Source: Bradyrhizobium erythrophlei
GTDB taxonomy: Bacteria; Pseudomonadota; Alphaproteobacteria; Rhizobiales; Xanthobacteraceae
Direction of reading: 5' to 3'
NCBI RefSeq assembly: GCF_900142985.1
Contig: NZ_LT670849.1
Coordinates: forward strand, 1,612,001-1,676,000
Length of the DNA: 64,000 nt
Of this stretch, positions 9,363-16,601 are shown in pieces. A model generated the notes under the pieces. The model was given only the letters and a program-made list of their open reading frames with translations. It searched no databases and was not told where the DNA came from. The first letter of the stretch is position 1, and each line of letters starts with the position of its first letter. A program made the position numbers and the translations under genes.

Positions 9363-9645
9363 GACTCCCATGCGCGAAGAGATCAAGACCTCCTGCCTGA
9401 AAAGGCTGAAACGAATCGAAGGCCAGATCCGCGGGCTTGCGGGCATGGTCGAGGACGACCGCTATTGCATCGACGTCGTCACGCAGATCGCGGCGGCGAA
9501 AGCGGCGTTGCGCCGCGTCGAGGAGGAAATCCTGCGCGATCATGTCGCCCATTGCGTCGAGCACGCGATTGTTTCCGGCGACAAGGCCGATCAGCGCCGC
9601 AAGATTTCCGAACTGATGGATGTGATCGGCCGCGCCGATCGCTAA
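9361..9645 (+). CDS. csoR: CsoR-type copper-sensing transcriptional repressor
   Basis: A 94-aa all-helical DUF156 protein ([21 protein letters not shown]). Cu(I) ligands fall at Cys36 (DRYCID), His61 and Cys65 ([10 protein letters not shown]), the same spacing and even the same numbering as in the M. tuberculosis CsoR. Binding of Cu(I) should release the operator and induce copA. The ATG at 9361 overlaps the operator; a second in-frame ATG at 9370 (MREEIK) is an alternative. The GGGGGG of the operator may double as the ribosome-binding site. Confidence 0.92.
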   Translation: MTPMREEIKTSCLKRLKRIEGQIRGLAGMVEDDRYCIDVVTQIAAAKAALRRVEEEILRDHVAHCVEHAIVSGDKADQRRKISELMDVIGRADR

Positions 9646-9794
9646 GAGGGATCAATCCGGAAGAATACCGCCTCTAACACGCTTGGTTAACGTGCGCTGA
9701 AACGCCCCGTTAAACTCTGTGTCGAGGGCAAGGCCGGTATCTTAGGACTTTGCCGCTATCGATAGCCCCAATCACAAAAAGGCGGGGGCGCATC

Positions 9795-9947
9795 ATGACG
9801 ACCGAGACCATCCCAAACAGACGTTTTGCGAATTCCAAGTGGGCCGAGAGGAAGCAGGATTTCCTGATCGTTTCCTCGTTCGCCCTGTGGTCGATGCTGC
9901 TCGGCTTTTCGCCGGTGCTGGCCGTTCGCTTCCTGTCTGGAAGCTGA
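9795..9947 (+). CDS. Small single-pass membrane protein (50 aa)
   Basis: Fifty residues: a basic, polar N-terminal half (MTTETIPNRRFANSKWAERK) followed by one hydrophobic helix (FLIVSSFALWSMLLGFSPVLAVRFL). ATG at 9795 has GGCGGGGGC upstream. It is followed 31 bp later by a similar tiny membrane protein, suggesting a two-gene unit. No family recognised. The position after csoR makes a copper link possible, but nothing in the sequence (no Cys or His cluster) supports it. Confidence 0.6.
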   Translation: MTTETIPNRRFANSKWAERKQDFLIVSSFALWSMLLGFSPVLAVRFLSGS

Positions 9948-9978
9948 GGACGCCACAACAGGAAAACGCGGGGGCGTT

Positions 9979-10116
9979 ATGGTGGACATCCAGGAAAATT
10001 CAGAACAGGTCGGCGACGGCTTTTGCCGCCAGGACATCCTGTGGGCCGTCGGCATCTGGTCGGTGATCCTGACCCTGTCGCCGGTCGTGGTGTTCTACGT
10101 GCTGATGGTGAACTGA
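9979..10116 (+). CDS. Small single-pass membrane protein (45 aa)
   Basis: Forty-five residues: MVDIQENSEQVGDGFCRQD, then one hydrophobic helix (ILWAVGIWSVILTLSPVVVFYVLM) and a two-residue tail. The gene has a GCGGGGGCG ribosome-site-like stretch before ATG 9979, the same layout as the 50-aa gene just upstream, and is followed 16 bp later by a strong hairpin terminator. Both helices carry a similar L-x-F/L-SPV core (LLGFSPVLAV and ILTLSPVVVF), so the two may be diverged paralogs. Confidence 0.6.
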   Translation: MVDIQENSEQVGDGFCRQDILWAVGIWSVILTLSPVVVFYVLMVN

Positions 10117-10132
10117 CGACATTCACGAGACA

Positions 10133-10179
10133 ACATCATCCCGCGTGTGCGCCGCATTATTGCGCACGCGGGATGATGT
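10133..10179. terminator. Strong bidirectional hairpin between the small membrane genes and parA
   Basis: Left arm ACATCATCCCGCGTGTGCG pairs with GCGCACGCGGGATGATGT across a 10-nt loop. It separates a forward operon from a convergent reverse gene, the expected place for a shared terminator. Confidence 0.75.
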
Positions 10180-10200
10180 TTGTTGACGTGCAAGCGCGCT

Positions 10201-10881
10201 TTAAGCGGCCTGCTTGTGCATCACGCCACTGGCGGAAGCGGTACCGCGGATCGCCTTCACCGAACGCTCGATCGCAGCCCACAGCCGGCCGACTTCGGCA
10301 GCCGCACGGCCTTCCGCAAAATATTCGCGGGCGCCTTCGCCCTTGCCGAGCGCCATCAAAAGGTCGGCGCGGTTGGTGATCTGCCCGCCCCACACCGGCG
10401 CACGGAACTTCGCCAACGCCTCGCGTGCAATGGTGACGATGCGGCTTTCGACCTCGTCGCGCCGGGCCGGTGCACCGTTGAGCACGACCGCGTAAGGCTT
10501 GCGCGCGGCACGGCACATCTGAATCGTTTCCTGCACGGCATTGACGTCGAAGACGCCCGGACGCGCCGGAATCACGACCATGGTGGCGTTCTTGATCGCA
10601 TCGTCGACGACGGCCGACAGATTCGGCGGCGTGTCGATGAAGACCCATTCGTAGCCATCGCGCTTGGCGGCAGCAACGATCCCGCTGACGGAATTAACGG
10701 CGGTCTTGATCTGCGGTTCGTTGGTGCCGCGCAACTTGTGCCACAAGGTCAGCGAGCCCTGCGGGTCCGCATCGACCATCAGGCACGGTTTGGTTATCTT
10801 GTGGACGTGCGCCGCAAGATGGGCAGCGAGGGTGCTTTTCCCCGAGCCACCTTTACGCGACGCAAAAACTATCACGTTCAT
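10201..10881 (-). CDS. Orphan ParA-family ATPase
   Basis: A 226-aa deviant-Walker ATPase: KGGSGKSTLAAHLA near the N-terminus, switch I-like VDADPQGSLTLWH, and Walker B WVFIDTPPN. ParA/MinD proteins form ATP-dependent dimers that position DNA or protein cargo. No parB or other partner is adjacent, and it is short with no N-terminal HTH, so it is an orphan type (cargo unknown) rather than a plasmid partition gene. The start at 10881 (MNVIVFASRKGG) is favoured because GGAGG lies 8 nt upstream; that GGAGG is inside an alternative ATG start at 10896. Confidence 0.85.
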   Translation of the reverse strand: MNVIVFASRKGGSGKSTLAAHLAAHVHKITKPCLMVDADPQGSLTLWHKLRGTNEPQIKTAVNSVSGIVAAAKRDGYEWVFIDTPPNLSAVVDDAIKNATMVVIPARPGVFDVNAVQETIQMCRAARKPYAVVLNGAPARRDEVESRIVTIAREALAKFRAPVWGGQITNRADLLMALGKGEGAREYFAEGRAAAEVGRLWAAIERSVKAIRGTASASGVMHKQAA

Positions 10882-10917
10882 ATCCTTCGCCTCCATTGAC
10901 CCCAGAGAGGGAAAAAT

Positions 10918-10935
10918 GAATCAGCGCGCTGATTC
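10918..10935. promoter_or_regulatory. Perfect 18-bp palindrome upstream of parA
   Basis: GAATCAGCG followed directly by CGCTGATTC, 36 bp upstream of the ParA start. A perfect palindrome of this length close to a start codon is a good candidate operator, possibly autoregulatory. No protein is known to me for this site. Confidence 0.4.
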
Positions 10936-11115
10936 GTGGAAGCGGAATTTGGTGTCAAATGTGGCGAAGACAGCAAATAGCTATCAGTGGTTGCTTTTGA
11001 GTCATACCATCGAGTCATACCCCGGCATGCCACACCCTGATGCCACGAATGACGCCGGATGCGGCGATCGCCGGGGTATGAGCCCTCGATCCGCCATTCG
11101 AAGGAGGCGCTTTAC

Positions 11116-11421
11116 CTAATCATCCTCGCTGAGGCGCTGCCGGTACGGCCGGTGCTGACGCCGCGGCCTCTCGGACACCTCCTGAGGCTGGGGCCTGAAA
11201 TAAATCCGGCATCCGGGGCTGAGCTGGGCCTGTTTTCTCACCATGCAGGCGGTGGTCCGCTGCACGTCGGGAATTTCAGAACCACAGAGGCTGAACGCAT
11301 CGCCCATGCAGGCCTGTTGTTGTTCGGCCGTATAGGCCCACCCGGCCGTCGGCAGCAGCCACAACGCGGAAGCGGCGATCATGCCGCCGAATAGTTTTCG
11401 TCCAAGCGCAAAGCCAGTCAT
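11116..11421 (-). CDS. Small secreted Cys-containing protein
   Basis: A 101-aa protein. The N-terminus is a signal peptide (GRKLFGGMIAASALWLLPTAGWA, cleavage likely before YTAEQQ). The mature part has four Cys in QQQACMGDAF, SLCGSEI, TACMVRK and SPGCRIYF, which could make two disulfides in the periplasm, then a basic Pro/Arg-rich tail (RPRRQHRPYRQR). ATG at 11421 is preceded by GGGGGAATC. Similar short proteins are common in Bradyrhizobium, but their function is unknown to me. Confidence 0.65.
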   Translation of the reverse strand: MTGFALGRKLFGGMIAASALWLLPTAGWAYTAEQQQACMGDAFSLCGSEIPDVQRTTACMVRKQAQLSPGCRIYFRPQPQEVSERPRRQHRPYRQRLSEDD

Positions 11422-11738
11422 GATTCCCCCAATCCGCCCCAGAGACAAATTGTGAGTCAGCGTCATCGCGTTGGCAAGCGAACCTTCGCAGGATGACACC
11501 CACTAGCGGTGGAAAGCTTTCAAAGTGTGCTTTCGCTGCACACCGGTTCCCCGGATGAAACCGAAAGGCGCTCGCTTCGTTGCAGCAGATGCAAAAACGG
11601 TGTGCATCACGGTGCGAGACGACGGCCGTCACGGCGCGATCGCTTCGGCGCTGCGACTTTGGCGGTGGCTCTGCCCGTGTCGCCCGGCTGGCAAACCGGC
11701 TAAAATCCTGACCGACTCACCTCAAGCGGGTGCGCGCC

Positions 11739-12383
11739 ATGACCGACCAGAGCTTGCCCCTCGATCAGACGGAAGTGCCGGCGGAAATCGACCGCTGGAA
11801 CTGGGGCGCGTTCCTGCTGAACTGGATCTGGGGCATCGGCAACAACGTGTTTATCGCGTTGCTGGTATTCGTGCCGCTGCTCGGTCTGGTCATGCCGTTC
11901 GTGCTCGGCGTGCGCGGCAATCGCTGGGCCTGGCGCAACGGACGCTGGGACAGCATCGAACATTTCAAGCGCGTGCAGCGCGCCTGGACCAAATGGGCGG
12001 TCATCATTTACGTCGGTGTGATCGTGCTGTTTTGCGCGATCTTTGGCGGCGTGTTCTATCTCCTCAGTCACTCCGAGGCTTACCGGCTTGGCGTCGCCAA
12101 TCTCGAGGCCAGCGCGGAAGTGGCCAACGTCTTGGGAAAACCGATCACGACCGGCCTTCCGACCGGCAAGATCTCCACCAGCGGTTCAAGCGGAAATGCG
12201 GCGCTCAGTTTTTCGGTCAGCGGACCGAAGGGCACGGGCCGCGTTTTTCTTGAGGCGATCAAAAGAGATGGAGCCTGGTCGCTCGGAAGTCTCAAGCTTA
12301 GGGTCGATGGACAGGACAGCGTCATCGATCTACTTCGCCCGACGCGCGCGGAGATCGACGGCGATCGGAGGTGGACGAGTTAG
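11739..12383 (+). CDS. Coa1/Tim21-like membrane protein
   Basis: A 214-aa inner-membrane protein. Residues about 15-70 hold a Trp-rich region with hydrophobic segments (WNWGAFLLNWIWGIGNNVF, then ALLVFVPLLGLVMPFVLGVRG), and a further helix follows (WAVIIYVGVIVLFCAIFGGVF). The C-terminal soluble domain (SEAYRLGVANLEASAEVANVLG ... SGSSGNAALSFSVSGPKGTG) resembles the Coa1 (cytochrome oxidase assembly factor) family. A GTG at 11730 is an alternative start. No oxidase genes are nearby, so the role is not supported by context. Confidence 0.65.
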   Translation: MTDQSLPLDQTEVPAEIDRWNWGAFLLNWIWGIGNNVFIALLVFVPLLGLVMPFVLGVRGNRWAWRNGRWDSIEHFKRVQRAWTKWAVIIYVGVIVLFCAIFGGVFYLLSHSEAYRLGVANLEASAEVANVLGKPITTGLPTGKISTSGSSGNAALSFSVSGPKGTGRVFLEAIKRDGAWSLGSLKLRVDGQDSVIDLLRPTRAEIDGDRRWTS

Positions 12384-12424
12384 GTTGCCGCGGCGTCATT
12401 TCAGATGGCACCGGATGCTTGCTT

Positions 12425-13555
12425 CTAAAGCTCCGCCTCGACTCTCGCTGGAAGTTCCAACAGAGTCGGCACTACCCGTTCGCCGAAGCTCACCTTGTGC
12501 CTTTTTAGAAGGTCCGAAAAAGCACGGTCTCCTCGCCAGAGGTCGGCATGCGGCAGATACATTACATGCACGAAATCGATGCCGTCCGAATCTTTGATCG
12601 GCCGTTTATCGCGCTCGAATGCAAAGAGGACCTCGGCCGCGAGGAGGGCGCTCTCATCGCCAAATAACTTCTTCCAAATCGGAACGTCCTTACATAATTG
12701 CTGCGGAGAAGATATCTCTTCACGGAATGTCTTCAGGTCTCTCCGCAATCGGAGGAGTTGCGAACGCCCGTCCGCCGATAGAGCTTCATCCCCTGCCGCG
12801 TTTAGTTCGGCGGTAATTCTAGCCCGTAGGTCCTTTGTACGCGCCAACGTGCCCCGCAGTTCTCCGAGCATAGTAACGAACTTTCCCGCAATGTTGTCTC
12901 GCCGCTCCATGATTGGGCAATCCCAATTGCACTGCTCAAACCACAGTTCGTAGATAGACTCGGGGTCGTTGATGAAAAACCATAACTTCCGGTTCGCTTC
13001 GTCACGGCTTATCGTACCCGCGACGTATCTGCCAAAGGTGCCATCCTTGGCTAATGATCGGCCAAACATTACCGGCCAATTCCTGTCGGCAAGGTCTGCA
13101 AAGCGCTCGGGATATTCTTCGGCCCAGCGGCGCAGGTATTTACGCCTTGTCACAATGCGCTGTGCGTGGGCTGTCGCTTCGGGGTCTTGTTGGACCCCCT
13201 GAATAAAATGGCCAACGATCACTTCGACCTCGTGATCGTCTAGGGTTATCCGAGGTTGCCATAACCCTTCCTTTGAGAAGCGATGCCCGTCACCCAGATC
13301 GGTAGGATATGGAAATGCGTTCCGGCCGCAAAGTTCGGAAAGCAGTCGAGCCCGAGACAGACGGTTGCCTCGGTGCTCCGGGTCGGCTCGTTGCAGCAAT
13401 TCAAAGACTACGTGGTACGACAGGCCAATTTCGATTCGCCCCGATTGCGCCAACTCGGTAAGTTTCTCCCGAATTTTGGCGACAGGGCTGCCCATCGGCG
13501 CATCGTGCATGGCCGAGTAGTCGGATGTGTCGAGGTGTATTCTGATCGGGCGCAT
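12425..13555 (-). CDS. Hypothetical protein with PIN-like features
   Basis: A 376-aa cytoplasmic protein without a clear family match. The start (IRIHLDTSDYSAMHD) has the hydrophobic strand plus Asp layout of PIN-like nucleases, and the end (SDGIDFVHVMYLPHADLWRGDRAFSDLL) has the D...H...P..D...D spacing typical of the PIN C-terminal acidic cluster. The middle is helical. A PIN-like RNase is therefore a reasonable but unproven guess. The gene is visibly poorer in G+C than its left neighbours and lies just outside the left repeat of the tRNA-His island, so it may belong to an older insertion at the same site. Confidence 0.55.
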   Translation of the reverse strand: MRPIRIHLDTSDYSAMHDAPMGSPVAKIREKLTELAQSGRIEIGLSYHVVFELLQRADPEHRGNRLSRARLLSELCGRNAFPYPTDLGDGHRFSKEGLWQPRITLDDHEVEVIVGHFIQGVQQDPEATAHAQRIVTRRKYLRRWAEEYPERFADLADRNWPVMFGRSLAKDGTFGRYVAGTISRDEANRKLWFFINDPESIYELWFEQCNWDCPIMERRDNIAGKFVTMLGELRGTLARTKDLRARITAELNAAGDEALSADGRSQLLRLRRDLKTFREEISSPQQLCKDVPIWKKLFGDESALLAAEVLFAFERDKRPIKDSDGIDFVHVMYLPHADLWRGDRAFSDLLKRHKVSFGERVVPTLLELPARVEAEL

Positions 13556-13611
13556 TTAAAAGCCGCTCAGGACTCCCTAGTCCATACAGAGTGCGGCACA
13601 ATTTGCTGAGC

Positions 13612-13628
13612 TGGTACAGTTGGGTGGG
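13612..13628 (-). repeat. Left attachment-site repeat (copy of tRNA-His 3' end)
   Basis: TGGTACAGTTGGGTGGG on the + strand is identical to 19586-19602, where it forms the T-stem/acceptor 3' end plus CCA of tRNA-His. The sequences diverge immediately on both sides. This is the expected product of site-specific integration into a tRNA 3' end. Confidence 0.8.
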
Positions 13629-13782
13629 AACCCAAATATATCCCGTATAGCACTGTAATAACTCACCTTTTAGAGATGTATTGTTGAGCATCTGTAGCTC
13701 ATTTTGTAGTTGCCGCCAATCCTCATCGGTTATCCCAACGGCATATCGGGAAGTTTCAGGTGTGCTCGTGCAGATGCCTCCG

Positions 13783-15513
13783 TTAGCTCGGTAGGCTGAA
13801 GTCGCGAATCAACTTAGCATCTGCGCCAGTCTTCTGAGCCTCTCGGTCGCGCAACAATGTGTAGTAGCGCTCAAAAAGCTCCCATCGATCTTGAGGAATT
13901 GCTCCCTTCAGCAACGAAATGCCAAACATGATTGTAACTTGAAGGGGACTGCTCAAAAGTAGCATCGTCGATGCATCGGCTGCTGCTCGGTCGAGCTCTG
14001 CTAGAATCACGTCACGTCTGTCAGGATCAGACAAACGAACCTGTGCAAGGCGTGATGCAAATTTCATTGCGTCGGAAGGAGTTAGAGGCGACAACTCCCA
14101 ATGCTGCCAATAGTTAGCGCTTAGATCGTCGTTGTAACCTTGTGGCCGAGTGGTAACAACCACCAGCACATCCGCTGCGACGAGTGCCAAGTCATCCCAG
14201 AGCGCATCAATACTCTTAAGGAGCTCGGTGCGATTGCCGCTTGGAGGAACTTCGTCAAGACCGTCTAAAATTATAAGGGCTGGGCATGTTCCAAGCCAAG
14301 TGCGCAGCTCTGCCGCAGCAATTGGCTGATCTACATTTCGCGAAAGTCTATCTGCCGCGAAGGCAATCAAGCTTTGGCCCGATGGCGTCTTCTGAAGTGC
14401 ATCAGCATAGATTGGCAAGTCAATGCGAATTGGAAAGCGAGCAGGTCCCTGAAGAGAAAGCCCTTCCTTAACGGCGCGTTCTAATATTGGCGCCACAAGG
14501 TCAGCCGTTTGCGGATTTAATGCCGAGTTCGCGTGCTCAGATAGCAATCTTGCTCGCGATACTTGCGCAAGAAATTGACCAATAGTTGATTTTCCCTGAC
14601 CGGGACCACCGAGAACGACCACCCGGTTAGGCTGAGGTTCGGTACGTCTTCCCTTACGTAAACGCGAATTGCAAGCTATGGACTCATTGTCCAACTTATC
14701 GGCAGCACAGAGCAATAACTGCGCTACGACGCGAATTGAGTCATCTTCGGGTTCATCATCCTCTGCATGGTCGAATTCCGCCCCTTTGTCCTCCTCATCC
14801 GCGTCGTCAATATCTTCTTTCGATATGGCTGGAGCCGCAAAAGGCAGATCGATGAACAGATCATCTAGATAAATTGGCTTTTCTGTCTCTCGGCCCGCTT
14901 CTCGAAGGCGAACATCCCTTTCTTGTCGCAAATCTCGCGCTAACGCGAGCGGCAAAACCTGTTTCAGATAAGGCTTGGCAATTTGGTCAATTAAACCAGC
15001 CAAGACGTCGCTCGGTGTCAGCCACGCTGTATAAGAACGTCTGACCTCCGGTGCATTTTCTAAGTGCGCTCGGAGCTCATCTGCAGAAAGAATAGCAACA
15101 TCTTTGATACCTAAGCGCGTCTTGTACTGGTCGATCAGTTTCTCGACTTTTGCTTTTCCCCCGCCCTTCGGCTCGGGCGAGAGGGTAACGTTTGTTGCTA
15201 TGATGTAGTATTCAGGACGGCGCAGGTTCTTGCGCGTGATGAATTTTTGAAATTCTTGCTTCAACTGCGCCGTCAGCCAAGTTGCATCCCGAGCGTCCCC
15301 CTTCATGGCTTCTCGGCACTTTGCTTGCACCACAATGTAGCCGTTCCATCTATCCTCGCTGCTAGGAAAAGGGACGGTTCCTTCAAAGGTCGCTTCTCGA
15401 GCACCGTCGGGTCCCGCCCCAAAAACAACCACGCCCGGGCCCAATATCCTCACACTTAACGCCTGGACGAGGCGTTCGAAGGATTGAGGAGAGAAATTGC
15501 TGAACGTAAGCAT
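13783..15513 (-). CDS. Restriction endonuclease-like/NACHT NTPase, probably C-terminally truncated defence protein
   Basis: A 576-aa protein. The N-terminus resembles an Mrr-like nuclease: SFERLVQAL, then GPDGARE (Asp36/Glu40) and YIVVQAKCRE (QxK at 63-65). After an acidic linker (about residues 235-255) comes a STAND/NACHT NTPase: P-loop GGPGQGKSTI (about 302-311) and Walker B LIILDGLDEVP (about 412-422), followed by TTRPQGYND. Nuclease-NACHT proteins act as anti-phage sensors (Avs/bNACHT-like) with a long C-terminal sensor. Here the frame stops about 150 residues after Walker B (KLIRDFSLPS), so the sensor is missing, pointing to truncation near the island's left border. Base composition is clearly AT-richer than the chromosomal neighbours. 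Confidence 0.75.
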   Translation of the reverse strand: MLTFSNFSPQSFERLVQALSVRILGPGVVVFGAGPDGAREATFEGTVPFPSSEDRWNGYIVVQAKCREAMKGDARDATWLTAQLKQEFQKFITRKNLRRPEYYIIATNVTLSPEPKGGGKAKVEKLIDQYKTRLGIKDVAILSADELRAHLENAPEVRRSYTAWLTPSDVLAGLIDQIAKPYLKQVLPLALARDLRQERDVRLREAGRETEKPIYLDDLFIDLPFAAPAISKEDIDDADEEDKGAEFDHAEDDEPEDDSIRVVAQLLLCAADKLDNESIACNSRLRKGRRTEPQPNRVVVLGGPGQGKSTIGQFLAQVSRARLLSEHANSALNPQTADLVAPILERAVKEGLSLQGPARFPIRIDLPIYADALQKTPSGQSLIAFAADRLSRNVDQPIAAAELRTWLGTCPALIILDGLDEVPPSGNRTELLKSIDALWDDLALVAADVLVVVTTRPQGYNDDLSANYWQHWELSPLTPSDAMKFASRLAQVRLSDPDRRDVILAELDRAAADASTMLLLSSPLQVTIMFGISLLKGAIPQDRWELFERYYTLLRDREAQKTGADAKLIRDFSLPS

Positions 15514-15660
15514 GAGACCTAACCAGCCCTGCGACAGTTTCGACCACGAATCGTGGAACTAGTGAATGTTACATGTGCAACTTTTAGTCGCTAGTTCTGT
15601 CTTGTATAATACCTAATCATCCGTATAGTATTTATACAGAAACCTATAGGGGCCTTTGGC

Positions 15661-16335
15661 GTGTCTAAACGAGCGTTGATTAGTTACATCCGTGTTTCCA
15701 CTTCACAGCAGGGGCGCTCAGGGCTTGGCATCGAAGCGCAGCGGGAGACTTTGACGCGGTTCGCCGAGGCTGAGGGCTTTGAGTTCCTCAAGGAATTTGT
15801 GGAGGTCGAAACGGGCAAAGGGGCCGATGCCCTCGACAGGCGGCCTCAGCTCTCAGCGGCCCTTGCGGCAGCACGGAAAGCCAAGTGCCACGTTGCGGTG
15901 GCCAAGCTGGACCGCCTGAGCCGCGACGTGCATTTCATCAGTGGCCTTATGGTCCACAAGGTGCCGTTTGTGGTCGCTGAGTTGGGGCCTGATGTTGATC
16001 CTTTTATGCTGCACTTGTTCGCAGCGTTCAACGAACGAGAGGCGAAAGAAATTGGACGGCGCACCAAGGCCGCGTTGGCGGCCGCAAAGGCCCGTGGTGC
16101 CACTTTGGGCAATCCAAGGCTTGCTGAAGCCCGTGAGAGCGCTGCGGACGCTGTCAGAGCTTCTGCTGACAGGCACGCGGCTAACGTGCTCCCCATCATC
16201 CGCGAGGCTAGGAAAGCTGGCGCAACTACGCTCAGGGAGATTGCGGATGTGCTCAATGCTCGCGGGGTCTCTACCGCGCGTGGTGGCCAATGGTACGCAA
16301 CGAGCGTGAGGAACATGATGGCTCGGGCAACTTAG
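15661..16335 (+). CDS. Serine recombinase (resolvase/invertase family)
   Basis: A 224-aa small serine recombinase. Catalytic residues are in [10 protein letters not shown] (Arg11, Ser13), with the supporting KLDRLSRD and the E-helix [19 protein letters not shown]. The C-terminus is a short HTH ([29 protein letters not shown]). The start is GTG at 15661 behind an AT-rich promoter-like region (TGTATAAT near 15602-15609; AGGGG before the start). It is cargo or a resolvase rather than the tRNA-targeting integrase. Alternative role: DNA inversion; no inverted sites were recognised. Confidence 0.88.
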   Translation: MSKRALISYIRVSTSQQGRSGLGIEAQRETLTRFAEAEGFEFLKEFVEVETGKGADALDRRPQLSAALAAARKAKCHVAVAKLDRLSRDVHFISGLMVHKVPFVVAELGPDVDPFMLHLFAAFNEREAKEIGRRTKAALAAAKARGATLGNPRLAEARESAADAVRASADRHAANVLPIIREARKAGATTLREIADVLNARGVSTARGGQWYATSVRNMMARAT

Positions 16336-16434
16336 GGCTCTCCTGTCTCAGCGTTCGACAGCGGCCTTGCGTGCGAACGCTTGGGTCCTTTGTGACCTCG
16401 CGCTCTCTAATAGATAAGACCCCGGTGGGTGACT

Positions 16435-16543
16435 TCAAAAACCAGACGGCTTTATTCGCGGACGCACGGCTTCCCGCACGTGTGGCGCTTTGGCCCATTC
16501 CCAGTCCGCTTCGGCCCTCGGGTCTCCAAGGAACTCCGCTGGG
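16435..16543 (-). pseudogene. Tyrosine integrase remnant, 3' fragment
   Basis: Continuation of the integrase whose 5' part is at 19120-19502. Joining 19120-19502 to 16435-16543, which removes the IS and one target copy, restores one frame of 163 codons reading ...NVIHDEAPAEFLGDPRAEAD...WEWAKAPHVREAVRPRI. The frame then ends at KPSGF-stop, with no catalytic R...HxxR...Y domain. The C-terminal 400 or so residues expected for this integrase type are gone, so a deletion ended near 16440. Confidence 0.75.
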
Positions 16544-16601
16544 GCTTCATCGTAACCATCCGGTGAGGGCCGCGGGATAGTCGCGTGGTTCTGTGATCCG
16601 A

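Noticed and set aside
10897..11115. Possible phage or plasmid partition locus (parA plus palindrome)
   Set aside because: No parB, replication gene or iteron-like repeats; the ParA type is common as a chromosomal orphan.
13401..13691. Reverse open frame crossing the left attachment repeat
   Set aside because: It joins island and chromosome sequence across the insertion point, so it cannot be an ancestral gene; the part inside the island may be a fragment, but no family is visible.
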